Source: Desulfurococcaceae archaeon UBA285
GTDB lineage: Archaea > Thermoproteota > Thermoprotei_A > Sulfolobales > Desulfurococcaceae
Assembly (NCBI GenBank): GCA_002495025.1
Contig: DADP01000042.1
Coordinates: 1 to 25,296 of the forward strand
Direction: 5' to 3'
Length of the DNA: 25,296 bases
In this document: positions 14,652 through 22,284 of the stretch, one piece after another
Layout: each line of letters opens with the position of its first letter
Numbering within the stretch: the first letter of the stretch is position 1
The notes under the pieces: generated by a model
The model's input: the letters and a program-made list of their open reading frames with translations, nothing else
The model's database searches: none
Told to the model about the DNA's origin: nothing
Program-made: the position numbers and the translations under genes

Positions 14652-15827
14652 TTGAAGACTGCTCGGGAATACCTAGAGGAATTGGTTAAAATAGGGCCCC
14701 GAGGACCTGGTACTGAAGGCGAGAGGAAAGCTGCTGAGTATATTGCAAGAGAGCTTAAACGTATGGGCTACAATGTAGAATGGCAGGGTTTTAAAACTAC
14801 AAGAGATAATCTCTACTTACTACCACTACAAGTAGCTGTTCTCCTATGTTTCTCTGCATCTATTTCATTAAAATACGGTGGTTTATTCAATATATTAGCT
14901 CTACTTCTAAGTATACTTGGATTATCACTCTTTCTACTAGAAGTGAGTGGAGTCCCCATAGAGACAAGCTTTATGCCGAGATATCAATCTCAAAATGTTT
15001 TCACCAGGTTCAATGATAGCGGGAAGAAATTGATTATTGTTTCAGCTCATTACGATACTCAAAGAGCGAGTATACTATTTCATCCAAAACTCGTAGACTA
15101 CTTGGGTGTAGTATCCAAGGCTATCTTTGCATGTTTTCTAATGGTTCCAATTGGAATATTACTCAGTGTATTCAATATTCATTCAATTGCAGAGGTTTTT
15201 CTACGAGCTGGCCTTGTCGCTACAGCTATTATTACTGTTTTAATGTTTTTCTGCGAGGTAACTGGTAGATACGTTCAAGGTGCTAATGATAATGGTAGTG
15301 GAGTTGCTCTAACACTTGCATTAGCCGAGTATTTTGCAAATCATAGAAGTGAATTCCCTGAAAACGTAGATATTGTATTTCTATTTACAGGTAGTGAAGA
15401 AGCTGGAGTAAGAGGTATGAAACACTTTATAAAAACATACTCTAAAATCCTCCCGAGAGATACACAATTCATAATTCTAGATAATTTGGGAGCTGGAAAG
15501 ATCACGTTTCTCGAAGGCGAGGGAATAGTCTTTTATAGAAAAGCTGGAAAGATACTTCTTGAAATAGCCGAGGAAATGCGGAAAAAGAATGATGGGAGAG
15601 TGCAGAAAATGAAAAATCTACTTTTACCTACAGATGCGCTGGCTGTAATGGCGGCTGGTTTTAATGCAATTGCTTTTCTAGGTAAAGATGAAAAGGGAAG
15701 AATAGCTAACTACCACTGGTATACAGATACAATTGAAAACGTCGACATGAATTTACTTCAATACGCAGAAGAATTCTTCAAAGAATATCTTATTAGAGTA
15801 GCTAAAACTATAAGTAGAAATACATGA
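14652..15827 (+). CDS. M28-family metallopeptidase with internal membrane helices
   Basis: This is an aminopeptidase-type M28 di-zinc protease, anchored in the membrane. The metal ligands are visible in order: H133 and D135 (SAHYDT), D213 (NDNGSG), E249/E250 (GSEEAG), D277 (LDNLGAG) and H355 (HWYTDT). Predicted membrane segments lie at about 54-75, 77-97, 156-176 and 181-201, so two are inserted between the first ligand H133 and D213, inside the catalytic domain sequence. The start is TTG 14652 with GAGGTT upstream. It is flanked by 181 bases after L10 and about 105 before L12, so it probably has its own promoter. The substrate is unknown; breakdown of small peptides, or of signal peptides near the Sec channel, is only a guess. 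Confidence 0.9.
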   Translation: MKTAREYLEELVKIGPRGPGTEGERKAAEYIARELKRMGYNVEWQGFKTTRDNLYLLPLQVAVLLCFSASISLKYGGLFNILALLLSILGLSLFLLEVSGVPIETSFMPRYQSQNVFTRFNDSGKKLIIVSAHYDTQRASILFHPKLVDYLGVVSKAIFACFLMVPIGILLSVFNIHSIAEVFLRAGLVATAIITVLMFFCEVTGRYVQGANDNGSGVALTLALAEYFANHRSEFPENVDIVFLFTGSEEAGVRGMKHFIKTYSKILPRDTQFIILDNLGAGKITFLEGEGIVFYRKAGKILLEIAEEMRKKNDGRVQKMKNLLLPTDALAVMAAGFNAIAFLGKDEKGRIANYHWYTDTIENVDMNLLQYAEEFFKEYLIRVAKTISRNT

Positions 15828-15880
15828 GTCTCCAGCGACTTGGAAATAAAGAGTTCTATAAGTAAAAACTACAACTACAA

Positions 15881-15910
15881 CTTTAAAAGCCCTTATCTAC
15901 ATTTAAACCT
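15881..15910 (+). promoter_or_regulatory. Probable L12 promoter (TATA-like elements)
   Basis: Two AT elements, CTTTAAAAG (15881-15889) and ATTTAAACC (15901-15909), precede L12 and would give starts near 15911 or 15930, just upstream of the GGTGG ribosome site at 15932-15936. L12 therefore seems to have its own promoter, separate from L10. Confidence 0.45.
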
Positions 15911-15932
15911 TAGAAGACTAGGATTAAATGGG

Positions 15933-16265
15933 GTGGTTAATATCGAGTACGTATATGCAACACTATTGCTTTACAAAGCTGGAAAAGAAATAAATGAAGA
16001 AAACCTAAAGAAAGTACTTGAATCAGCTGGTATTGCAGTCGACGAAGTACGTGTAAAATCACTAGTAGCAGCAATAAAGAACATCGACATTGCAAAAGTA
16101 TTAGAGCAAGCACTAGCCGCTCCAGTAGCAGCTGCCCCAGTACAAGCCGCTCCAGCAGCCGCTGAACAACCAAAAGAAGAGAAGAAGGAAGAGGAGAAGA
16201 AAGAAGAAGAACAAGCAGTAAGCGAAGAAGCACTAGCAGAAGGATTCTCAGCACTATTCGGCTAA
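15933..16265 (+). CDS. rpl12: 50S ribosomal protein L12 (P1), unusual start
   Basis: L12 dimers form the mobile stalk that recruits translation GTPases. The protein has the archaeal P1 layout: a dimerising N-domain (EYVYATLLLYKAGKEI, ENLKKVLESAGI), an Ala/Pro hinge, a Glu/Lys stretch and the GFSALFG tail. Relatives begin MEYVYA, but here the codon at that place is ATC (15942-15944), not ATG. GGTG lies six bases before this ATC, the same spacing as for L1 and L10. The nearest ordinary start is GTG 15933, giving MVNIEYVY, but that GTG is part of the ribosome site. The 3' end is identical to that of L10. Length from ATC is 107 residues, normal for the family. A longer frame from 15840 is upstream non-coding sequence. 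Confidence 0.93.
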   Translation: MVNIEYVYATLLLYKAGKEINEENLKKVLESAGIAVDEVRVKSLVAAIKNIDIAKVLEQALAAPVAAAPVQAAPAAAEQPKEEKKEEEKKEEEQAVSEEALAEGFSALFG

Positions 16266-16287
16266 CATATAATCAACAAAGTATTTT
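16173..16287 (+). repeat. 115-bp perfect direct repeat, copy 2 (L12 3' end)
   Basis: This is the second copy of the L10/L12 repeat, covering the acidic tail of L12, its stop and 22 bases downstream. Every base, including third codon positions and the untranslated part, matches 14378-14492. Confidence 0.97.
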
Positions 16288-16312
16288 GTTGAGAGAAACA
16301 CTTTGTTTTTAC
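16274..16312 (+). terminator. Hairpin plus T-rich terminator after L12
   Basis: CAACAAA (16274-16280) and TTTGTTG (16285-16291) form a seven-pair stem with a four-base loop, and a T-rich stretch (TTTGTTTTTA) follows about 12 bases later. The right arm lies partly outside the 115-bp repeat, so the hairpin exists only after L12 and not after L10. Confidence 0.45.
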
Positions 16313-16364
16313 AGCGTGTAAAAGTATAATAGCCTACCCTACAACATTCTAGTAGCTAGTAGAG

Positions 16365-16390
16365 TAGAAGATAAAAATATTACTCTTCTA
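16365..16390 (+). promoter_or_regulatory. alaS TATA box inside an inverted repeat
   Basis: TAAAAATATT (16372-16381) is a good TATA box about 35 bases before the alaS ATG, giving a near-leaderless message. It is flanked by a perfect 7-bp inverted repeat, TAGAAGA (16365-16371) and TCTTCTA (16384-16390), which could be a repressor site. Confidence 0.4.
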
Positions 16391-16410
16391 GAAATACTTA
16401 TAGCTGTATA

Positions 16411-19161
16411 ATGGTGGACAATGTGGAGAGAGAATTTGGTGTTAACTACGAGTATTTGAGTAGACAATATGGTTATCAAAGATACCAGTGTAAAAAATGT
16501 GGAGAATTCTTCTGGAGTAGAATACCGAGAGATACTTGTCCAGATAGACCGTGTAGTAAATACGAGTTTCTATACAAAGACTACAAGGGGGTTAAACCAC
16601 TTAGTTTGAGAGAAGTAAGAGAGAAATTCATTGATTTCCTCAAGCGTAAAGGCCACGGCGTCATAGACCCCTACCCTGTACTGGCAAAGTGGCGGAACGA
16701 CTTGTATTTAACTATTGCTTCAATAGTAGTATTTCAACCTGAAGCAACAGAGGGGCTTGCAGAACCCCCATACAATCCACTAGTTATTATCCAGCCTTCA
16801 ATCCGTCTCACAGATATAGATAACGTCGGATTGACGTTTGGTAGACACTTATCTAGTTTTGAAATGGGTGGAATGCACGCTTTCAATAAACCAGGGAAGT
16901 TTATATACTGGTCTGAGGGAATACTAGACAATACAATCGAGTTCTTCACAAAGGAAATAGGATTAAACCTAGACGACATTGTCTTTAAAGAAGGCTGGTG
17001 GGAGGGTGGGGGAAATGCTGGCCCGGCACCAGAAGTACTAGTTGACGGCATGGAGGTTGCTACACTTGTTCACATGGCTTATAAAGTAGTAGATGGAAAA
17101 TACGTTCCAACACCAGTACTCGTAGTAGATTGTGGATATGGTATAGAGAGAATAGCCTGGTTAACCCAGAAATCACCAACGGGCTTCCACGCTATATATG
17201 GAGACTTGGTGAGAGAATACCGTGATATACTTGGAGTAGAAGAACCACCCTACGATGTATTAAAGAGAGTTGTCTACCTCCTCAGCGACAAAGAGATAGG
17301 TGGTATAGACGAGTATATTAGAGAAGTCAATAACGCCGGCTTCGGCGAATATGTAAAACAACTAGTTGACTCTGTATACTTGTATAGTATATTGGATCAT
17401 GTGAGAACACTCTCACTAATGCTCTCTGACGGCATAGTACCATCAAACACAGGCGAGGGCTATTTAGCAAGACTTGTTTTAAGAAGACTATTTAGAAACC
17501 TCGTTAAACTACGCATAGAATACAGTAAACTACCAGATATTGTAGCTGAATTATTTGATAGACAAATCAAGTATTGGAGAAACGACTACATATATGGTAA
17601 ATTCGAAGCCCACAGAGACTACATATTAGACGTTGCTCTCACAGAAGTAAACAAGTTTATAAACAATGTCTTGAGAGGCGTAGAAATAGCCGAGAAAGTA
17701 GTAAAGAAAAAGAAGAGCCTTACTGTAGAAGACCTAGTAGAACTATACGACTCACATGGAATACCACCAGAATTCATAGCTGAAAGAGCTAGCCAACTAG
17801 GAATAACCGTTGAAGTACCAAAAGACTTCTATTCAATGATAGCCAGTAGACACGCATCACCTAGCCAACTAGTTAAAACAAAAGAACACGAATTCCCTGG
17901 AGAAATTGCTAAATGGGCATCGAGCTTCAACCCCACTAGACGAGTCTTCCATGAAAACCCATATCTAACCAAGATAGAAGCCAGTGTTCTAGGAGTACTT
18001 GGTAAATACGTGGTCTTAGATAAAACAATCGCGTATCCATGGGCTGGAGGACAAGACCATGATGTAGGAGTAATTAGATTCAACGGTGAAGAATACAAGT
18101 TAACATATGTTGGCAAAGTAGGAGACGTCATTGTACACGTATTAGACCGGGAACCAGTATTTAAACCAGGCGACTTGGTAGTAGTTGAAATAGACTGGAA
18201 TAGAAGATATACACTAATGAAACACCATACTGCAACACACATTGTACTAGCAGCTGCTAGAAGAGTTCTCGGAGACCACGTCTGGCAAGCTGGTGCAGAG
18301 AAAACACTTGAAAAAGCCAGATTGGATATTACACACCACAAACCACTAACACCAGAACTCGTAAAGGAAATAGAGCGTGTTGCAAACGAAATAGTAAATA
18401 GTAGAATAGACTTGAAATTCCACTACCTCGATAGATTTGAAGCAGAAGAGAAATATGGTATTAAAATCCACCAGGGAGGAGCAATCTACGCTGAGAAACT
18501 CAGAATAGTTGAAATACCAGGGTGGGATGCACAAGCGTGTTTTGGAACACACTTATACAATACATCTGAGGTCGGAGGTATAAAGATCATTAATGCAGAG
18601 AGAATACAAGATGGAGTTGTAAGACTAGAATTCATAGCCGGCACTAAACTAGTAGAGTATATAAACAAACTCGAAGAAGAAAAGAACACTGTACTCGCTA
18701 CAATTGAAGCTAGAAGCCAAGACGTTGTCGCAGCCGTTAAAAAACTAGTAAGCGACTACAATGAATTAAACACTGTTGTCAACAAGTATAGAGAACTCAT
18801 AGGAAAACTCGTAATTGAACAAGCAATGAGAGAAACCATGAATATATGTGGTGTAGAAACAGTAATAGTTGAATTACCAAGTCGAGACGAGAAATTATCG
18901 GAGAAAATAATCAATGAACTAGTATTCAAACAGAAAAAACTACTAGTACTAATAATTGAAAACACTGTTGAAGCATCAATAGACCCAGAGAAAAACAAGT
19001 CGTTAAACATAGACTTGAGAAAACTAGGACAATACCTAGCTCCACACGGATACAAGGGAGGAGGTAAACCAGACCACGTAGTATACAAGTCACAACAACC
19101 AATAGACAAAAAAATAGTACTAGAAGCACTAGAAAAAACAATTTGTAGAGAAAACAAATAA
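16411..19161 (+). CDS. alaS: Alanyl-tRNA synthetase (archaeal type)
   Basis: The enzyme charges tRNA-Ala and removes mischarged Ser or Gly. Its 916 residues include the archaeal N-terminal zinc segment (CKKC near 27-30, then CPDRPC), class II catalytic motifs with FQPEATEG and FGRHLSSFEMGGMHAF (about 148-163), the editing-domain metal ligands H606 and H610 (HTATH) and C710 with H714 (CFGTH), and a C-terminal C-Ala region with GYKGGGKPDHV. Start ATG 16411 has no ribosome site and lies close to the predicted transcript start, so the message is probably leaderless. It is followed by a T tract and tRNA-Arg. The length is normal for archaea. Confidence 0.98.
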   Translation: MVDNVEREFGVNYEYLSRQYGYQRYQCKKCGEFFWSRIPRDTCPDRPCSKYEFLYKDYKGVKPLSLREVREKFIDFLKRKGHGVIDPYPVLAKWRNDLYLTIASIVVFQPEATEGLAEPPYNPLVIIQPSIRLTDIDNVGLTFGRHLSSFEMGGMHAFNKPGKFIYWSEGILDNTIEFFTKEIGLNLDDIVFKEGWWEGGGNAGPAPEVLVDGMEVATLVHMAYKVVDGKYVPTPVLVVDCGYGIERIAWLTQKSPTGFHAIYGDLVREYRDILGVEEPPYDVLKRVVYLLSDKEIGGIDEYIREVNNAGFGEYVKQLVDSVYLYSILDHVRTLSLMLSDGIVPSNTGEGYLARLVLRRLFRNLVKLRIEYSKLPDIVAELFDRQIKYWRNDYIYGKFEAHRDYILDVALTEVNKFINNVLRGVEIAEKVVKKKKSLTVEDLVELYDSHGIPPEFIAERASQLGITVEVPKDFYSMIASRHASPSQLVKTKEHEFPGEIAKWASSFNPTRRVFHENPYLTKIEASVLGVLGKYVVLDKTIAYPWAGGQDHDVGVIRFNGEEYKLTYVGKVGDVIVHVLDREPVFKPGDLVVVEIDWNRRYTLMKHHTATHIVLAAARRVLGDHVWQAGAEKTLEKARLDITHHKPLTPELVKEIERVANEIVNSRIDLKFHYLDRFEAEEKYGIKIHQGGAIYAEKLRIVEIPGWDAQACFGTHLYNTSEVGGIKIINAERIQDGVVRLEFIAGTKLVEYINKLEEEKNTVLATIEARSQDVVAAVKKLVSDYNELNTVVNKYRELIGKLVIEQAMRETMNICGVETVIVELPSRDEKLSEKIINELVFKQKKLLVLIIENTVEASIDPEKNKSLNIDLRKLGQYLAPHGYKGGGKPDHVVYKSQQPIDKKIVLEALEKTICRENK

Positions 19162-19175
19162 GTCCGCAAAAACCA

Positions 19176-19187
19176 TGTTTTTTAAAC
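19176..19187 (+). terminator. T-tract terminator after alaS
   Basis: A run of six T (19178-19183) follows the alaS stop by about 16 bases, ahead of the tRNA-Arg promoter. There is no clear hairpin; this fits an archaeal T-tract terminator. Confidence 0.4.
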
Positions 19188-19220
19188 CCTAGACTAAATT
19201 AATGATTGAACTAGGCAGTA

Positions 19221-19230
19221 AGATATAAAT
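19221..19230 (+). promoter_or_regulatory. TATA box for tRNA-Arg
   Basis: AGATATAAAT is centred about 34 bases before the mature tRNA 5' end and would start transcription near 19253. It is one of the best TATA matches in the window. Confidence 0.6.
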
Positions 19231-19259
19231 CACCCAGAACCATATTTAGGAATAGAAAT

Positions 19260-19356
19260 GGGCCCGTCGCCTAGCCAGGACAGGGCGCCGGCCTTCTAAG
19301 CTAGAGGCCGGTGCGAGGATAGCCGGAGGACCCGGGTTCGAATCCCGGCGGGCCCG
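19260..19356 (+). tRNA. tRNA-Arg (TCT), intron-containing
   Basis: The cloverleaf is complete after removal of a 22-base intron. The acceptor is GGGCCCG with CGGGCCC (19349-19355) and discriminator G19356. The D stem is GCCT/GGGC and the anticodon stem CCGGC (19288-19292) with GCCGG (19322-19326). The loop has T33 and anticodon TCT at 19295-19297, which reads AGA, the dominant Arg codon in this window. The T stem is CCGGG/CCCGG with loop TTCGAAT. CCA is not encoded. It lies alone between alaS and the RCK gene with its own TATA box. Confidence 0.95.
19299..19320 (+). other. tRNA-Arg intron, 22 nt, canonical 37/38 site
   Basis: Cutting after A37 gives a textbook bulge-helix-bulge: bulges TAA and ATA, with a full four-pair central helix CTTC/GAGG (one G-U pair). 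A three-base slide (AGC repeated at both ends) is the only ambiguity, and the helix supports the 37/38 position. Confidence 0.88.
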
Positions 19357-19473
19357 CGTCTCCTCCACTCCCTAATTAATCAAAATGGGTTCTACTAGGC
19401 TGTATTTCAAAATATTTTACAGAGTATTTGTAATCTTAGAATTAATGGTGTATTCTGACAATAGGGGGTTTAT

Positions 19474-20151
19474 ATGAAACTAAGAATTCTCATTGCTGGT
19501 GGTGGTGGAACAACTGTATTGTTGCTGAGAGACCCCGTTATACGTGAAATAGTCGACCAAGTTATAGTTATAGAGTCGGACCCCAAGCGGAGACAAGAGC
19601 TCGAAAGATTGGGTGATATCCTAGTTATTGAAGGCGATGCTAGTGATACCAGTGTATATGAAGATATAAACATGAGGGAAATAAACGCTGTTCTAGCACT
19701 TACAAGTAAAGATGAAGTCAACTTCCTAGTACTAGCTATTGCCAAGCAATACAAGATTCCAGTAAGAATTGGTGTATTTAAAGATCCAAAAGTAGCTGAA
19801 CTAGTTAAAAACCTAGAGTTGGGAACACCGCTCGTAAGGCCTTCACTAATTGGTGGTATAATTAAACAAATACTTACATCTCTCACCACTCCAAGAATTG
19901 TTGCTGAACTACCATATCCACTTAATGAATACAAATTATACGTTGTCACTATTGGTGAAAACGATATTAGTGCTGGAACCTATTTAACCGAGCATCGTTT
20001 AGAAGAAGATGAAGCATATCCACTACTACTACATGATGGAAAAGAACTCCAACCTATAAGTGGAGATGTACAATTACTTCCAGGATATACCCTCTTCATA
20101 CTTGCTAAAAACGAGAAGTTTCTAGGTAAAATCAAAGGGATAACTACTTAG
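19474..20151 (+). CDS. TrkA-like protein with RCK_N and RCK_C domains
   Basis: This is a 225-residue cytoplasmic regulator of the TrkA/RCK family, which gates potassium or other ion transport in response to nucleotides. The N-terminal Rossmann half begins ILIAGGGGTTVLLL, with the acidic VIESD at the end of strand 2 and GDASD after strand 3; the C-terminal half (about 140-220) looks like an RCK_C domain with LLPGYTLFILA. The third glycine of the usual GXGXXG is replaced by T, so nucleotide binding may be altered. ATG 19474 follows GGGGGT. No transporter gene is next to it. The stop overlaps that of the convergent methylthiotransferase gene. A different RCK-domain role cannot be excluded. Confidence 0.8.
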   Translation: MKLRILIAGGGGTTVLLLRDPVIREIVDQVIVIESDPKRRQELERLGDILVIEGDASDTSVYEDINMREINAVLALTSKDEVNFLVLAIAKQYKIPVRIGVFKDPKVAELVKNLELGTPLVRPSLIGGIIKQILTSLTTPRIVAELPYPLNEYKLYVVTIGENDISAGTYLTEHRLEEDEAYPLLLHDGKELQPISGDVQLLPGYTLFILAKNEKFLGKIKGITT

Positions 20152-21443
20152 ACACTACTATCTACTACTACACCCCGTAAATCAAAAAACGTTATTTCAT
20201 CTATGTAAACCCTGGTTTTAACTCCATAGTCTAATCCACTACTGTTCTTGATAACTACTGGGATATAGTTGTCTAGACGGCCAATCCAAGTATTAGTTTT
20301 TTCAGTTACAAATACTTCTACTGTTTTTCCAAGGTATTTCTCTCTTATTTTCAAGCCTACTTCTTCGATTACGTCTAGTGCTTTCTTAACTCTCTCTTTC
20401 TTTACACTTGTAGGTAGTTGAGTCATCGAAGCAGAGAGTGTTAGCGGCCTCATACTATAGCTTGCTAAGTGTACTCTTTCAAATTCTAGCTCTCTAATTA
20501 CTTGGAGCGTTTGTTCAAAGTCTTCTTCTGTTTCACCTGGATGTCCTACGATAATGTCTGTAGCTATGCTTACACCTGGTATTTTTTCTTTTATTTCTTT
20601 AACTATTGCTCTATAGAAGTCAACAGTGTATTTTCTCCCCATGAGTTTTAGAATTCTATCGCTGCCGGATTGTAGTGGTATATGGAGGAATTTGTATATT
20701 CTACTCGTGTTTTTCATAATACTTATTAATCCGTCTATTAGGTCTGGCAAGTGCTCCGGGTTCATCATGCCAATTCTCAACATGTAGTTTCCATCTACTT
20801 CGCTCACTATTCTCTCGAGCAAGTCTACTAGTTTTCTCTTTCTATACAAGTCTATTCCATAAGCACCTAGATCCATACCTGTTAATTCTATTTCTACAGC
20901 TCCCGATTCAACTGCTTCTCTCACTGCTTTTACAACTGCTTCTATACTGTGACTAACTAGTTGTCTCCTAGCGTGTTTTGTTATACAGAAGTTGCAATTG
21001 GATAAACAACCTTCTTGTATGGGAATAGGAACAACGCGTAAGCCTTTAACGAGGCCTATTAAATCCCTTGTACGACTACCCTCTAAGAGAATTATTCTAC
21101 CAGGGTTTTCTACTGCTAGATATATTTTATCGGCGTTTTGAGGTGATATTAGAGATGCTTCTGGTGCAATAGTTGTAATAGTAAATGGCTGTGTTTTAGC
21201 CATACATCCAGCTACAACTAGTTTTTTACCTTGTGTTAAACAGGTTTCTCTCAGCTTCTTTATTCTATTGATCATTTTATACTCTGTATCTAGTCTAACA
21301 GTACACGTATTTACAACTACAACGTCTGCGTCTTCAATACTATCAACTACTCTATGACCCCTTTCCAATAGCTTAGCAATCATGAGTGCTTCATCGCTTT
21401 TATTCAATGCACATCCATAGGTTTCAATGTATACTTTTACCAT
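20148..21443 (-). CDS. tRNA t6A methylthiotransferase (e-MtaB type)
   Basis: This is a MiaB/MtaB-family radical SAM enzyme; archaeal and eukaryotic members convert t6A37 to ms2t6A37 in tRNAs reading ANN codons. The 431-residue protein has the N-terminal UPF0004 domain with C11, C47 and C80 for the second iron-sulfur cluster, the radical SAM motif CX3CX2C at C146-C150-C153 (CLSNCNFC), and a C-terminal TRAM domain (about 363-428). Start ATG 21443 is about 11 bases after the transcript start predicted from the TATA at 21475-21486. It is divergent from aIF2 beta and convergent with the RCK gene, where stop codons overlap as TTAG. Confidence 0.93.
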   Translation of the reverse strand: MVKVYIETYGCALNKSDEALMIAKLLERGHRVVDSIEDADVVVVNTCTVRLDTEYKMINRIKKLRETCLTQGKKLVVAGCMAKTQPFTITTIAPEASLISPQNADKIYLAVENPGRIILLEGSRTRDLIGLVKGLRVVPIPIQEGCLSNCNFCITKHARRQLVSHSIEAVVKAVREAVESGAVEIELTGMDLGAYGIDLYRKRKLVDLLERIVSEVDGNYMLRIGMMNPEHLPDLIDGLISIMKNTSRIYKFLHIPLQSGSDRILKLMGRKYTVDFYRAIVKEIKEKIPGVSIATDIIVGHPGETEEDFEQTLQVIRELEFERVHLASYSMRPLTLSASMTQLPTSVKKERVKKALDVIEEVGLKIREKYLGKTVEVFVTEKTNTWIGRLDNYIPVVIKNSSGLDYGVKTRVYIDEITFFDLRGVVVDSSV

Positions 21444-21474
21444 TATTCATCCACGAGGGTTTCTACTACACTAC

Positions 21475-21486
21475 ATTATTTATAAT
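21475..21486. promoter_or_regulatory. Symmetric TATA element between mtaB and aIF2 beta
   Basis: ATTATTTATAAT reads as a TATA box on both strands. It fits a start near 21454 for the methylthiotransferase and near 21506 for aIF2 beta, so one element may serve both genes. Confidence 0.45.
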
Positions 21487-21532
21487 ACACCCTTTTTACT
21501 AACACATATTAGAACTCAAATAGGTGTACTAG

Positions 21533-21958
21533 TTGAAGACTATAAGAGAATACAGTTACGAAGAACTACTAGATAGAGCATTTACAAAACTAGCTGGTAG
21601 AAAGGGTAGTGAAGAAGTATTCGAAGTACCCAAAGCAAACGTCTTAGTAATAGGTGGAAAAACCATTATCCAAAACTTTAGAGATATAGCCCAGGTTTTA
21701 AACCGCGAAGAAGAATTATTGAAAAGGTATTTCATGAAGGAATTAAATGTTCCAGGATCAATAAACGAAGCAGGCCAATTAGAGCTGAGAGGTAAATTCA
21801 GCGCTGTATCAATAAATCAACTCCTCGATAGATTCGTCCAGAAATATGTTAAATGCTCTACTTGTGGTTCATTCCATACAAAACTAACAAAGAAAGGCAA
21901 GGTCTTTATATTGAAGTGTGAAGCCTGTGGTGCAGAAACAAGTTTCCAGGCATTTTAG
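21533..21958 (+). CDS. eif2b: Translation initiation factor aIF2 beta
   Basis: This is the beta subunit of the heterotrimeric factor that brings Met-tRNAi to the small subunit. The 141-residue protein shows the core with NFRDIAQVLNREEELLKRYF (about 48-67), a central ELRGKFS motif and a C-terminal zinc ribbon with C108-C111 and C129-C132. The start is TTG 21533, six bases after GGTG. The last base of its TAG stop is the first base of a GTG that can start the DUF424 gene. Length matches archaeal aIF2 beta. Confidence 0.97.
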   Translation: MKTIREYSYEELLDRAFTKLAGRKGSEEVFEVPKANVLVIGGKTIIQNFRDIAQVLNREEELLKRYFMKELNVPGSINEAGQLELRGKFSAVSINQLLDRFVQKYVKCSTCGSFHTKLTKKGKVFILKCEACGAETSFQAF

Positions 21959-22281
21959 TGGTTGAAATGCAGAGTGAAAAAAAGATCTATGTTAAAATAC
22001 ACAGGTCTAATGGAGAGGTAATAGTAGCTGCATGTGATGCTGAATTACTAGGTGTTGTTTTAGCTGACCCATCACGTAAAATAAAATTCCACGTTGACCC
22101 ATCCTACTTCAAGGGAGAGTTGAAGACACCAGAAGAACTGTTATTAGACCTAGAAAACGCGAGTAGTGCAAATCTAGTTGGAGATACAACGGTATCTACA
22201 GCTATTAAATCTGGTTTTATCCACGTAGACTCTGTACTCGTAGTAAATAATATTCCAATAGCGTTTTTCACGAGGTTGTAG
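21958..22281 (+). CDS. DUF424 family protein
   Basis: This 107-residue protein of the archaeal DUF424 family has no proven function. The family look is IYVKIHRSNGEVIVAACDAELLG near the start and a C-terminal VVNNIPIAFF strand. Starts are GTG 21958, overlapping the aIF2 beta stop by one base, or ATG 21967 with GTGG upstream. It lies between aIF2 beta and NMD3, an arrangement that suggests a part in initiation or late ribosome assembly; this is inference from position only. Confidence 0.85.
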   Translation: MVEMQSEKKIYVKIHRSNGEVIVAACDAELLGVVLADPSRKIKFHVDPSYFKGELKTPEELLLDLENASSANLVGDTTVSTAIKSGFIHVDSVLVVNNIPIAFFTRL

Positions 22282-22284
22282 TAC

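Noticed and set aside
15840..15932. N-terminal extension of L12 from TTG 15840
   Set aside because: The added residues do not resemble L12, and the region contains TATA-like elements and the ribosome site; it is leader and promoter DNA.
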